A stretch of DNA of 64,000 nt from Xanthocytophaga flava (GTDB taxonomy: Bacteria > Bacteroidota > Bacteroidia > Cytophagales > 172606-1). Both the position numbers and the translations under genes were made by a program. Within the stretch, counting starts at the first letter, position 1; each line of letters opens with the position of its first letter. This document shows positions 51,249 to 59,534 of this stretch, in pieces. The stretch spans positions 1 through 64,000 of the forward strand of contig JASJOS010000008.1 of assembly GCA_030068525.1 (NCBI GenBank), in the 5' to 3' direction. The notes beneath the pieces are model-generated. The model did not search any database. It was not told the DNA's origin and saw only the letters and a list, made by a program, of their open reading frames with translations.

Positions 51249-51535
51249 AGGCCTGTTTGTTTTAGTGAAACCGATTGGTTGCAAATATATATGCAATCAA
51301 TCGGTTTCGCAATTCTTTTTTTTAAATTTAAGTAGGTCAACAAATTTACTTATCCTGATACGGGTATATGCTGACTTATCCGCATAAAAAGTTGCCTCGT
51401 AACCTGTAATCTGGCTATCAATAAATTATTTTATTTTTTTTATTCTCCGGGCAACCATCCTTCTTCGCTTCCTGTCTTACCTCCAAATTCATTATTCAAT
51501 ACACCACACAGTTAACAACTTAACACTACACATTT

Positions 51536-52384
51536 ATGAAAACTATGAAGGTACTATGTATAGCAGCAATTGTATTTTCTGCTATCTCTTTTTCATCCTG
51601 CAAGAAAGATTCTATTATTCTGCCTGATACAGAGCACTCGTCAGACAAGCCATGTGATTCAGAATCTCCACAGGATACGATTCCATCCGATACCATTCCG
51701 CAGGACACAATCCCAACTGACAGCGGGGATACGGAACAGCCACAGGGACCAGGCAACCTGTTGAGTCAGATGGGTACAATCAAACTTAGCTATGATGCTA
51801 CCTATCAACTGACCGGATATGATTCGTATAGCAACATAGGATATACCATTGTATATGAGAATGGCCGTCCTGTTCGTCTCAACTTTACCAAACATCCTTC
51901 GTATGCGATTTACATGTATGACGGAGATCTTGTATCAGAGATTGTTACTTACAATGGCTATAATGAGGTATCGTACCGACACCACTTTACCTATGCCAAT
52001 GGGAAGCTTATCCGTGAAAGCCAGCGTAGCTATATCAGTGGCTTTCTCACTGTGGATGACTATAGCTATGACGCCAATGGCAATCTGACCCGTATTGCGG
52101 TTTCCGGAGCTGCCAGTGGGCAGGAGTCGGATCTGAAATTCTCTTACAATGTGCTCTATGGTAATTATGACAGCCAACCTAATCCGATGCCATTGATCAG
52201 TAGTGAGTATTATCTGCCAGGGGTTAAATTGTTTACCAATAATCCAGGTTATCGGGAAACACCTAGTTCTAAAGAATTGTATACCTATGTATATTCTTCT
52301 GCCGGTTTGCCTGTGGAACGTGCTACAAAGCTGGAAGGCTATTCGCATGTGCCAGCTGCTATACATAGATATAGCTATTGGTAA
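51536..52384 (+). CDS. YD-repeat-like lipoprotein, 282 aa
   Basis: Signal peptide MKTMKVLCIAAIVFSAISFSSC with lipidation Cys near 22. Residues ~40-75 are an Asp/Thr/Ser/Pro linker of near-repeats (DTIPSDTIPQDTIPTDSGD). The remaining ~200 residues contain YD-repeat-like strands (YSYDANGNLTRIAV, YANGKLIRESQRS, YENGRPVRLN), as in Rhs/teneurin shells but far shorter, suggesting a small surface beta-structure. No Rhs toxin tip. It stands alone and ends before a strong hairpin. Confidence 0.75.
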   Translation: MKTMKVLCIAAIVFSAISFSSCKKDSIILPDTEHSSDKPCDSESPQDTIPSDTIPQDTIPTDSGDTEQPQGPGNLLSQMGTIKLSYDATYQLTGYDSYSNIGYTIVYENGRPVRLNFTKHPSYAIYMYDGDLVSEIVTYNGYNEVSYRHHFTYANGKLIRESQRSYISGFLTVDDYSYDANGNLTRIAVSGAASGQESDLKFSYNVLYGNYDSQPNPMPLISSEYYLPGVKLFTNNPGYRETPSSKELYTYVYSSAGLPVERATKLEGYSHVPAAIHRYSYW

Positions 52385-52417
52385 ATCCAATAAGTTATTA
52401 GAATAAGAATCATTTCA

Positions 52418-52448
52418 AATGCAAGTAAGAGATATTCTTACTTGCATT
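52418..52448 (+). terminator. terminator
   Basis: AATGCAAGTAAGA / TCTTACTTGCATT 13-bp perfect stem, 5-base loop, 33 bases after the YD lipoprotein stop. Confidence 0.85.
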
Positions 52449-52557
52449 GCTTATTTGTGTATAGCATGAGTGATTTCCGATGTGATTTAGAATGAGATAA
52501 TATGCAACCTCCTTCCTTTCTTTTCTCAAATTTCTGATCTTTATTCTACTTGCAACA

Positions 52558-52680
52558 TGGCACTTTTTTGTCACGCCACGGCGTGATACCCCAAAAAGGA
52601 TACTTTTCTCCAATCCTTCCTCCCGCAAGGCCAAAGGCCAACCTCGCGGAGAAAAGATTCCCAACGCACCTATACGACCA
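52558..52680 (+). repeat. dispersed structured repeat, copy DR6 (variant)
   Basis: P2 CTTTTCTCC / GGAGAAAAG and P3 GGCC-aaa-GGCC present; P1 is replaced by a different hairpin, CACGCC-ac-GGCGTG (52573-52587 region). Ends CAACGCACCTA like the others. Confidence 0.75.
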
Positions 52681-52794
52681 TTAGTGATTGAAGGTATCTT
52701 GCAGCTTCTTAAAGATGATCCATTATGTATGGAATCAAAGTAAAATTCTTTTCCTCAAAATTCAGGAGGAATCGTGTATGTGTAGAGCACCTTT

Positions 52795-53075
52795 TGCGGT
52801 TAATTCCGATCAAATTCTTTTTTGCGGTGAGTTATGCGCAAAGGAAAAAATGATCGGAGTTCTGGTCAAAATTTAATTTGCGGTAAGTTATGCGCATCAA
52901 TGAAAGTGATCGGAATAAAATGCAATTTGTTTGGTGACTGATGAGGTTGGGCTGCCCTTACAAAAAAATAGTTTGCATAGAACTATGCTCAATCCCTTTC
53001 ATGCGGTGAACTCTGCACAGAGAACTTTTTGGCGTCAATTCTCATCAAATTACTTTGTGAGACAAACTAAACACA
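52795..53075. repeat. 28-bp-periodic array of 18-bp palindromes, array 2
   Basis: Nine sites begin at 52795, 52823, 52851, 52879, 52907, then after a 67-base break 52974, 53002, 53030 and 53058. Each is 18 bp, begins TG and ends CA with a GARYTC-like core: TGCGGTTAATTCCGATCA, TGCGGTGAGTTATGCGCA, TGATCGGAGTTCTGGTCA, TGCGGTAAGTTATGCGCA and so on. Spacers are 10 bp and unrelated. Half-sites GCGGT and GATCG alternate. Flanks an 820-base gap without genes, upstream of the nucleotidyltransferase gene; no XRE gene is beside it. Confidence 0.85.
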
Positions 53076-53203
53076 ACATAAAGATATTTGATAAAATACT
53101 GCATCCGGGATGTGTCATTTTTCATCTCTTTTATTCTTATTTACAAGAAGTTATATATCTTGAGTGTTGATTTATCTGGTGTTTTATTTTTCGATTACAT
53201 ACA

Positions 53204-54067
53204 ATGATGATACTTCCTAAGGAAAAGCAAGAGATACTAGACACTATTGTAAACGACTTAAAAGGTCTTACAAATGTCCAGGCGATTGTGTTAGGTGGTT
53301 CTTATGCAACAGGAACAGCAACGGAGACTTCTGATCTGGATATAGGAATCTATTATTACGAAAAAGCTCCTTTTGATATCAGAGAAATACAAGCTATCGC
53401 AAAGAAATATGCAAAAGACAGTAGCCCGACAGTTACTGGTTTTTATGAATGGGGTCCATGGGTAAATGGAGGTGCCTGGGTAAAAACGGCGTATGGAAAA
53501 GTTGATTTGCTTTACAAGAACATCGAACAGATAACGACGACTATTGAGAATGCGCAGGAAGGCTTATGGGAGAACCATTTTGAACAACAACCTCCTTATG
53601 GTTTTTCCTCTATCATCTTTTTGGCAGAAACTCAGGTGTGCATTCCGTTGTATGACCCGGAAGGCATCATTGCCAAGCTAAAATCAGCAGTACAGACATA
53701 CCCTCCCAAGCTAAAACAGTTGGTGGTACAACAATCTTTATGGTCTGCTGAATTTACCATCTGGCATGGTGATTCTTTTGCTGCCAAACAGGATGTCTAT
53801 AACACACTGGGTTGTTTCACGAGAGCAATCAAAAACATAGTGACCGCCTTGTTTGCCCTGAATGAACTCTACCCTATCAGTGACAAAAGAGCCATTCAGG
53901 TCTTGGAACAATCAACCATAAAACCTCCACATCTGACAGATAAGATTAATGCTGTTTTATGTGTTGATATGGATACCCTATCTGAGAATGTGACTCTGCT
54001 AAAATCACTCTTCAACGAAGTAGCAGATCTTGCTCAGGGGATGTATAAGCCTGCTTACCAGTTGTAG
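53204..54067 (+). CDS. nucleotidyltransferase-domain protein, 287 aa
   Basis: Pol-beta superfamily nucleotidyltransferase: VLGGSYATGTATETSDLDIGIYYYE (about residues 26-50) supplies the GS-x9-D-x-D catalytic motif. A helical C-terminal part (SAEFTIWHGDSFAAKQDVYNTLGCFTRAIKNIVTALFALN) resembles the HEPN-like or DUF4037-type companion domain of antibiotic or RNA nucleotidyltransferases. Substrate unknown. Single gene; a possible regulatory influence of the palindrome array just upstream is inferred from proximity only. Confidence 0.8.
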   Translation: MMILPKEKQEILDTIVNDLKGLTNVQAIVLGGSYATGTATETSDLDIGIYYYEKAPFDIREIQAIAKKYAKDSSPTVTGFYEWGPWVNGGAWVKTAYGKVDLLYKNIEQITTTIENAQEGLWENHFEQQPPYGFSSIIFLAETQVCIPLYDPEGIIAKLKSAVQTYPPKLKQLVVQQSLWSAEFTIWHGDSFAAKQDVYNTLGCFTRAIKNIVTALFALNELYPISDKRAIQVLEQSTIKPPHLTDKINAVLCVDMDTLSENVTLLKSLFNEVADLAQGMYKPAYQL

Positions 54068-54088
54068 CATACGTTTCAGAAAGCAGAA

Positions 54089-54466
54089 CTAGCTTTCCAA
54101 ATCTTCATTGTCAGAAAAAATCTTCTTTCTGTGAGTTTGTCCCCATTTTGCCATTTCCCACAGAATGGGTCTCAATGTTTGGCCATATGATGTGAGCGCA
54201 TATTCAACCGTGACCGGTCGGGTGTTCATCACTGTTCGACTGACCAAACCATTGATTTCCAATTCCTGTAGTTCTTTGGAGAGCATTTTGGAACCTATTC
54301 CTTCCACCTCGCGCTGCAGATCCATAAAACGTTTATTGCCAAAACTTAAACAGCCGATAATGGTAATTTTCCATTTACCCTCCAGCAAATCCATCGTATC
54401 ATGAATAGCCCTTAGCTGGCTTGGACACTGGAGCGGCTTTTCGTCTATAAAAATCTTTTTTCGCAT
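54089..54466 (-). CDS. HxlR-family transcriptional regulator
   Basis: 125 residues: HDTMDLLEGKWKITIIGCLSFGNKRFMDLQREVEGIGSKMLSKELQELEINGLVSRTVMNTRPVTVEYALTSYGQTLRPILWEMAKWGQTH. Divergent from the SDR gene 54572; two adjacent 18-bp dyads in the shared region (54482-54517) suit its binding. Cys at residue 14 and one in GCLSF may be sensory. Confidence 0.9.
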   Translation of the reverse strand: MRKKIFIDEKPLQCPSQLRAIHDTMDLLEGKWKITIIGCLSFGNKRFMDLQREVEGIGSKMLSKELQELEINGLVSRTVMNTRPVTVEYALTSYGQTLRPILWEMAKWGQTHRKKIFSDNEDLES

Positions 54467-54481
54467 ACAATATTAGAACCT

Positions 54482-54517
54482 ACTTTCCCAGCGGAAACTA
54501 CTTTCCAATGGGAAACT
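54482..54517. promoter_or_regulatory. tandem HxlR operators
   Basis: Two abutting 18-bp dyads, ACTTTCCCAGCGGAAACT and ACTTTCCAATGGGAAACT, between the divergent HxlR and SDR genes. Their identity of arms and end-to-end packing indicates cooperative dimer binding. Confidence 0.7.
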
Positions 54518-54543
54518 CATATCTAACGTAAAGGTAGTGATAT

Positions 54544-54551
54544 TAATTTTG
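54544..54551 (+). promoter_or_regulatory. -7 promoter element of the SDR gene
   Basis: TAATTTTG matches the Bacteroidota TAnnTTTG consensus, 20 bases upstream of the SDR start and just downstream of the tandem operator, so the bound repressor would overlap the -33 region. Confidence 0.6.
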
Positions 54552-54571
54552 CTTCTACAAATCAGAATCAC

Positions 54572-55324
54572 ATGAAAACAAAACTAGAAGGAAAAATTGC
54601 CGTTGTAACTGGCGCATCCAAAGGAATAGGGGCAGCCATTGCCCAGATTTTAGCAGCACAAGGAGCTGCTGTTGTGGTAAATTATGTAAGTGATCAAACC
54701 AATGCAGATCGTATTGTCAGTACAATTACAGCACAAGGTGGAAAAGCCATTGCAGTACAGGCAGACGTAGCTAAATCTGCTGATGTACAAAAGCTGTTTG
54801 CAAAAGTACAGGAAGTGTTTGGACAAGTTGATGTACTTGTAAACAATGCTGCGATAAGCCGGTTTGGTCCAGTGGAAAGTATTTCAGAAACTGATTTTCA
54901 ACAGCAGTACCACACAAATGTATTGGGCCCGATCCTTACTATTCAACAGGCATTGAATTATTTTCCTCCAGCAGGTGGAAGCATTATCAATATCAGTTCG
55001 GTAGCAGGTCAGAATCCAGGCCCGTATACAAGCTTGTATGCATCTACCAAAGCTGCTTTAAATGCATTAACTATTTCCCTTTCCAGAGAACTTGCACCAC
55101 GTAACATTCGGGTCAATACAGTTGCTCCGGGCAATACAGATACGGAAGGAGCCCGAGCACTGGGTCTGGCAGGCTCAGCTATTGAACAAGCCTTGCTTGC
55201 TGCCACTCCACTTGGTCGAGTTGGCAAGCCGGAAGAGGTGGCTCCGGTTGTAGCGTTTCTTGCATCCGATGAGGCTGCCTGGATTACGGGAGAAAAAATA
55301 GCAGCGTCTGGAGGTATGAGATAA
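54572..55324 (+). CDS. SDR-family NAD(P)-dependent oxidoreductase
   Basis: 250 residues, clear paralogue of the SDR at 11357 (shared TGASKGIGAAIA, VVVNYxSxxxxADxxV, LVNNAA, INISSxA, LYxSTKAALxAL, AAWITGExIxxSGGM). Catalytic Ser-Tyr-Lys and NADP-type Asn-Tyr are intact. Controlled by the divergent HxlR gene through tandem operators. Terminator follows. Confidence 0.9.
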   Translation: MKTKLEGKIAVVTGASKGIGAAIAQILAAQGAAVVVNYVSDQTNADRIVSTITAQGGKAIAVQADVAKSADVQKLFAKVQEVFGQVDVLVNNAAISRFGPVESISETDFQQQYHTNVLGPILTIQQALNYFPPAGGSIINISSVAGQNPGPYTSLYASTKAALNALTISLSRELAPRNIRVNTVAPGNTDTEGARALGLAGSAIEQALLAATPLGRVGKPEEVAPVVAFLASDEAAWITGEKIAASGGMR

Positions 55325-55400
55325 AGAATAACCCAATTCATTCAAAGGTGAATAAGTGGAAAATACCATCAAACCTGTTATGTGGACATGCTGAAAACCA

Positions 55401-55434
55401 AACAAGCCCAACATGGAAGTTTGGGCTTGTTTTT
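55401..55434 (+). terminator. Rho-independent terminator
   Basis: AACAAGCCCAA / TTGGGCTTGTT 11-bp stem and TTT tail after the SDR gene, abutting the 3' end of the tRNA-like locus on the opposite strand. Confidence 0.85.
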
Positions 55435-55556
55435 AACAGAAGGCAGGGCTTGAACCTGCAACTATACTAATAAGGGTAGTCGTGCCACCAACCCCCCATT
55501 GGGGGTCATCCTTTCAGAACTGTATTGAGTGCGTCTTCCAATTGCGCCACTTCTGC
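55435..55556 (-). tRNA. tRNA-Leu-like locus, atypical or interrupted
   Basis: Minus strand shows a 7-bp acceptor GCAGAAG / CTTCTGT, D-arm TGGCGCAATTGGAAGACGC as in tRNA-Leu, and T-arm GCAGG-TTCAAGC-CCTGC with B-box GGTTCAAGCCC. But the locus is ~121 nt, some 30 longer than a type II tRNA, and the middle (a GACCCCC-aat-GGGGGG hairpin and TTCTGAAAGGATGA) gives no clean anticodon arm. TTCTGAAAGGAT recalls the MITE-end family. Either a tRNA disrupted by insertion or a tRNA-like RNA. No CCA is encoded. Confidence 0.45.
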
Positions 55557-55640
55557 TGTTACACAAAGTTACTCAGAAAATGGTTGCTTTTATGCAATTA
55601 GTTATCTGATGGGTTGCAATTGATGGGAAGTATCTTTCCT

Positions 55641-57017
55641 TTATAAAGGATTCTGCGGGATAAATGTTGTGTTGACAATCTGATGAATCACTTCGTCCAG
55701 CTGCATGGACTTTGTTTTTAGATCTGCAATTACATGTTTTTTTTCCGGATCGCTGACATCCTCTTCATCCAGCAGACTGATCAGACCCATAATAGTAGCC
55801 ACAGGCGCTCTTAGTTCGTGTGAACTTAGGGAGGCGATTTCCCGCAGACGTGCATTTTGTTGTCTGATTTCGTCTTGAGCAGCCAGTTGTTTTGTCACGT
55901 CACGAGCTACACAGGCTGTGCCTGTTACCTGGCCTTTTTCATTGTAAATTGGATTAAAGCCCACTTCCTGAATGATCTTAGCCTGTGTAGTGGGATCTGT
56001 AAACTCGTTGTAGGCACGAAAGGAATTACCTTTAAATGCCTTGTCATATAACTGTTTGTATTTTTCTATGTACTGTTGCTGTTCGTTACCACTGATCCGT
56101 TCATGCAACTGCATACCCGACTGGATCTCAACCTGAAATATTCTGAAAACAAACTCTTTATAGGCTTTGTTGGCAAACAGAATACGTCTGTCACAGTCTA
56201 CAGACCAGATATTGTCTTCTGTATTATTGATCAGCGCTTCCAGTGTTTCCTTGGTTCGCTTTATCTCCATCTGAATCAGATGTTGTTTCGTAACATCCAG
56301 TCCAACTCCCTGAATTTCTTTTACCTCTCCAAATTCGTCCTTGACTCCCACAATATCACATTCCAGCCAATGGATCTTTCGGTCTTTGTCCCATCTTCTG
56401 TGGGTAATATGGATTACCTGGCCAGGTTTGTTTTTTGCTTCCTGATAAATTTCTTTCACCTTTCCAGCATCATCGGGGTGCCAGAAGTCTGATATTTTCT
56501 TTCCAATCAGATCCGACTTTTTTTGTCCGAAATCCCGGGTGTAGGTATCATTCACAAATGTATATTCCTGGTCCGGATTGATACGAAACAATAGTGCGGG
56601 ACCCGCATTGATGACCGACTCAAGAAAAGTGATCTTTTTTTGCGATTCTCTTCTATGAAATAAGATATCTGTCACATCTCGAATAATATGCATCAGAACT
56701 TCATGTTGGGTATCTGGCAGTGTAAATCGCACCATTTTTACCTGTACCCATTTTAAGGTACCGTCTGCACTGATAATACGGTGTGTGAGTTTGACTTCTC
56801 CTGATTGTGTCAGTTGTTGTGTACTACGGGCTACTTCATTCAGATCCAGTGGGTCTATGATTTTTTCCCATAAACCGGGCTGCTGCTTCATGTCAGCCTC
56901 ACTATACCCGGTAATCCCCTCTACTGCAGGACTAATGAACAGGTATTGATTGCTGCTGATGTCAAAAGCCATAACGGCATCTTCCAGCGCAGATAATAAG
57001 AAATGTAATAACGGCAT
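55641..57017 (-). CDS. PAS-repeat protein ending in HisKA
   Basis: 458 residues. Three PAS domains (about 8-110, 130-245 and 262-375, each with the H-R-x-x-x-x-G-x-V or L-x-W-V type strand and a PAC segment such as GEVKEIQGVGLDVT). The C-terminal LREIASLSSHELRAPVATIMGLISLLDEE is a complete HisKA dimerisation/phosphoacceptor helix with His in SSHELR, but the protein stops before any HATPase domain. This is a common Bacteroidota type. It could be phosphorylated by another kinase or serve as regulator without kinase activity. No signal peptide; cytoplasmic. Confidence 0.85.
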   Translation of the reverse strand: MPLLHFLLSALEDAVMAFDISSNQYLFISPAVEGITGYSEADMKQQPGLWEKIIDPLDLNEVARSTQQLTQSGEVKLTHRIISADGTLKWVQVKMVRFTLPDTQHEVLMHIIRDVTDILFHRRESQKKITFLESVINAGPALLFRINPDQEYTFVNDTYTRDFGQKKSDLIGKKISDFWHPDDAGKVKEIYQEAKNKPGQVIHITHRRWDKDRKIHWLECDIVGVKDEFGEVKEIQGVGLDVTKQHLIQMEIKRTKETLEALINNTEDNIWSVDCDRRILFANKAYKEFVFRIFQVEIQSGMQLHERISGNEQQQYIEKYKQLYDKAFKGNSFRAYNEFTDPTTQAKIIQEVGFNPIYNEKGQVTGTACVARDVTKQLAAQDEIRQQNARLREIASLSSHELRAPVATIMGLISLLDEEDVSDPEKKHVIADLKTKSMQLDEVIHQIVNTTFIPQNPL

Positions 57018-57269
57018 GTGAAAACCCTGTTTCGCTTACTAAGAGTGTATTCTTAAATCTAGCAAAATTTCTATTTAAAATTTGAAAATCTAAGGGGAAT
57101 ATTGAGATAAATACTATTTCTATTCGCTAATTTCCAGCTAAAACAACACTATCAATAGATTATCAAGAAAATTTATCTGGATATTGAAAAATGAAGTATG
57201 CGGAGATAGGCACATTTTTCAAAGTTTGTTTTCTTTAATTGCCTATCATAAACTTTTAAGTTAATCCAA

Positions 57270-57689
57270 ATGAATAAACTACTAGGGATAGGTATATTTT
57301 TGGTGTTGAGTATTTTGACAGGTTGCAACAAGCCATATTATACCATAAAAAAGCAAACTACAAACAAGCTATTGTTACTCAAGCTGAAGAATGAAACAAT
57401 AGATAGTATTCCATTCTTTTCTGAAAAATATTCCAGATTTTATGTAAAAAGTAATTCTATATTCATTACAGACATTACCTCTTCTACAAATATCATTTAC
57501 ATTCATTTAAGGAAAATTACTATTGAAAATAATAAGCTTTCAAGAGCTTCTTCCAAATCAAAAATAATTCTAAGTATCAATCCTGAATATGATAGATTAA
57601 TTCGTCTGTCCTTTAACAAGGAATCGCTTTTTACGAGGGTTTATAAAAATGGAAAGATGATCGAACAGATTGTACCCCTAACAGATTAG
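57270..57689 (+). CDS. small lipoprotein, 139 aa
   Basis: Signal MNKLLGIGIFLVLSILTGC with lipidation Cys near 19. Mature part is Lys/Ser/Ile-rich strands (TTNKLLLLKLKNETIDSIPFFSEKYSRFYVKSNSIFITDIT). No family recognised. More AT-rich than neighbours. Convergent with the PepSY gene. Confidence 0.6.
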   Translation: MNKLLGIGIFLVLSILTGCNKPYYTIKKQTTNKLLLLKLKNETIDSIPFFSEKYSRFYVKSNSIFITDITSSTNIIYIHLRKITIENNKLSRASSKSKIILSINPEYDRLIRLSFNKESLFTRVYKNGKMIEQIVPLTD

Positions 57690-57713
57690 TAGGGATGAAA
57701 TCAAAGTGTATAG

Positions 57714-59270
57714 TTACCTGGTAACTCGACTCTTTCTTTGTTTTTCTATTTTATGATGTACGTGTTTAGGAGACACTTTTCGTTTGATCCATTTCCAGGT
57801 AAGCACTAAGCCTGTACTACTTGCTAGTAGCCCTCCTGTTAGTAGTACAAACATGATTATATCCCATAATGGTCTTCTGGATCGTAGCCAGCCAAAATCC
57901 AGGCTGTGCAATCCATGATATAGCCATCGTTCCCATCGATTCCGGGTTTCAGATCGGAGTGCTACCTGTCCCGTTTGTAAATCTACATAATACCATGTCT
58001 TCTCTGGTGTATCCATTTTTACCCGTAAAATGGGAAGGTGCTTGTCTCTGTATCGGATTTCATCATGTTTGAGGTAGTAATACTCATCATACTCCGACAA
58101 TACAACTGCTTCTGAAAGGCGAATGCCCGGATTGAGGTCACGGATCTTTTGTACAAAGGACCTAGTTGGAAAATGGATAAAAAAAAGATTTTCAGCAGAG
58201 GAATCAGATGCTGTTAATAAGGCGGTATGTTGTTGATCTTGCCATGCCAGATAATACTGTTTGCCATCTACCTGCAAAAAAGTAATCTCTTTGACATTCA
58301 GTTTGGATTGAAAAATAATAGCAGCTTGTGAAGGAGACAAGGTAAACCGGTTTGGTTGAAAGACTCCTCCATTCCATACCTGACTCTCTTCCGGAGTTAA
58401 TCGGCCAGCAGGTGCCCAGTTCCAGGGAGTCATAGATAATAACCCACTGAATACCCAGGTAAAGACAAAAAGACCAAATACAAAACCGGTATAATGGTGC
58501 CAGAGAAACCACTTTTTCTTATATGGGCTAAATGCCAATGCGGATTTATCCTTTCGCCTATACCGTATAATACCCATGGCAATGCCTGCAATGCACATAA
58601 TTGTTCCCAGAGAAGATGTCCATAGGATGATGTCATTCCATAAAGGACGGTTGCGTAATAAAATGGTTGGATAAATCCAGTGAGGTATAGGTCCTAACCA
58701 TGCCCAGAAACGTTGGGAGGCATTGACCATCTGTACTACTTCTCCTGTTTGGATAGAAACATAGATATAAGTCTGTAGCGAATCATTCATTGTGAACCGG
58801 TGCACTGGTGGCTGATAGCCCATGGACCGGGCTGCAGCCATCCACTGATCAATGGCGGTTAAGGTTTCTACCCTGTCAGGTTGGCTATTGTTGTGTATAA
58901 ATGAAACTGCCAGTTTTTTTGTCAGTATCGTATCCATAGGAGGTAACAGCTCACCCGTATCTGCATAGATCGCCTTATTTTGATTATGAATGGTTGTGAT
59001 ACGGTAAACGGGTCGGTCAAGTAACATACCCAGTCGTACAGTTCGTAAAGTATCTGAGCAATGAATGTGATCCAATGCCTGTTGTAAAGTAAATCTGCAG
59101 TGAGTCAGATTCAGGGTAGGGGAATGCTCGAGTCGTTCCTGTTGTCGCATGGTGGGATAGGTCACATACATCATCACAAAACCCGACAGAAACCAAATAA
59201 CAAAAAGCAGGCTTAAGGCAAAGCCCAGGTAACGATGAACAAGCAGTACAAGTTTAATTATTTGCTTCAT
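57714..59270 (-). CDS. PepSY-associated transmembrane protein
   Basis: 518 residues with four membrane helices: LVHRYLGFALSLLFVIWFLSGFVMMY, LWTSSLGTIMCIAGIAMGIIRY, WHHYTGFVFGLFVFTWVFSGLL and PLWDIIMFVLLTGGLLASSTGLVLTW. The conserved HxYxG in the first (HRYLG) and third (HHYTG) helices and two PepSY-like periplasmic regions (LQQALDHIH..., AAIIFQSKLNVKEIT) mark the iron-uptake PepSY/PiuB family, thought to reduce or process ferric-siderophore or heme. Downstream of a TonB receptor and a MITE-like element in the same operon. Confidence 0.9.
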   Translation of the reverse strand: MKQIIKLVLLVHRYLGFALSLLFVIWFLSGFVMMYVTYPTMRQQERLEHSPTLNLTHCRFTLQQALDHIHCSDTLRTVRLGMLLDRPVYRITTIHNQNKAIYADTGELLPPMDTILTKKLAVSFIHNNSQPDRVETLTAIDQWMAAARSMGYQPPVHRFTMNDSLQTYIYVSIQTGEVVQMVNASQRFWAWLGPIPHWIYPTILLRNRPLWNDIILWTSSLGTIMCIAGIAMGIIRYRRKDKSALAFSPYKKKWFLWHHYTGFVFGLFVFTWVFSGLLSMTPWNWAPAGRLTPEESQVWNGGVFQPNRFTLSPSQAAIIFQSKLNVKEITFLQVDGKQYYLAWQDQQHTALLTASDSSAENLFFIHFPTRSFVQKIRDLNPGIRLSEAVVLSEYDEYYYLKHDEIRYRDKHLPILRVKMDTPEKTWYYVDLQTGQVALRSETRNRWERWLYHGLHSLDFGWLRSRRPLWDIIMFVLLTGGLLASSTGLVLTWKWIKRKVSPKHVHHKIEKQRKSRVTR

Positions 59271-59350
59271 AAATGAGGGTTATAGGGAATATCTTATTTT
59301 CTGCCCTTATACCTTTTTTGTCCTCCTGAAAGGATCTTCTCCTTATATTG

Positions 59351-59459
59351 TCCTTCTGAAAAAAACTTTTGACAAATAGAGCTACATCCAGTTTCTGAGA
59401 GAAAAATACTCTCCAGATCCAAAAGCCGCCGGTCTTGCCACGAGTTCCTTTCAGGAGGA
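59351..59459. mobile_element. MITE-like element, copy 2
   Basis: Inverse orientation to 25211-25318. Ends TCCTTCTGAAAAAAACTTTTG and the complement of TTCCTTTCAGGAGGA; shares CCGCCGGTCTTG, CTCTCAGAAAC-like and TTTGTCAAAAG blocks. It lies between the TonB receptor and the PepSY gene of one operon, so a transcript would contain its hairpin. Confidence 0.7.
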
Positions 59460-59534
59460 AAAACAAGAGGATTTTCTGTGTGTGCTAAAATTTCGAATGA
59501 CTACTATATCCTTCGAAGAATACAGTAGATGAGG

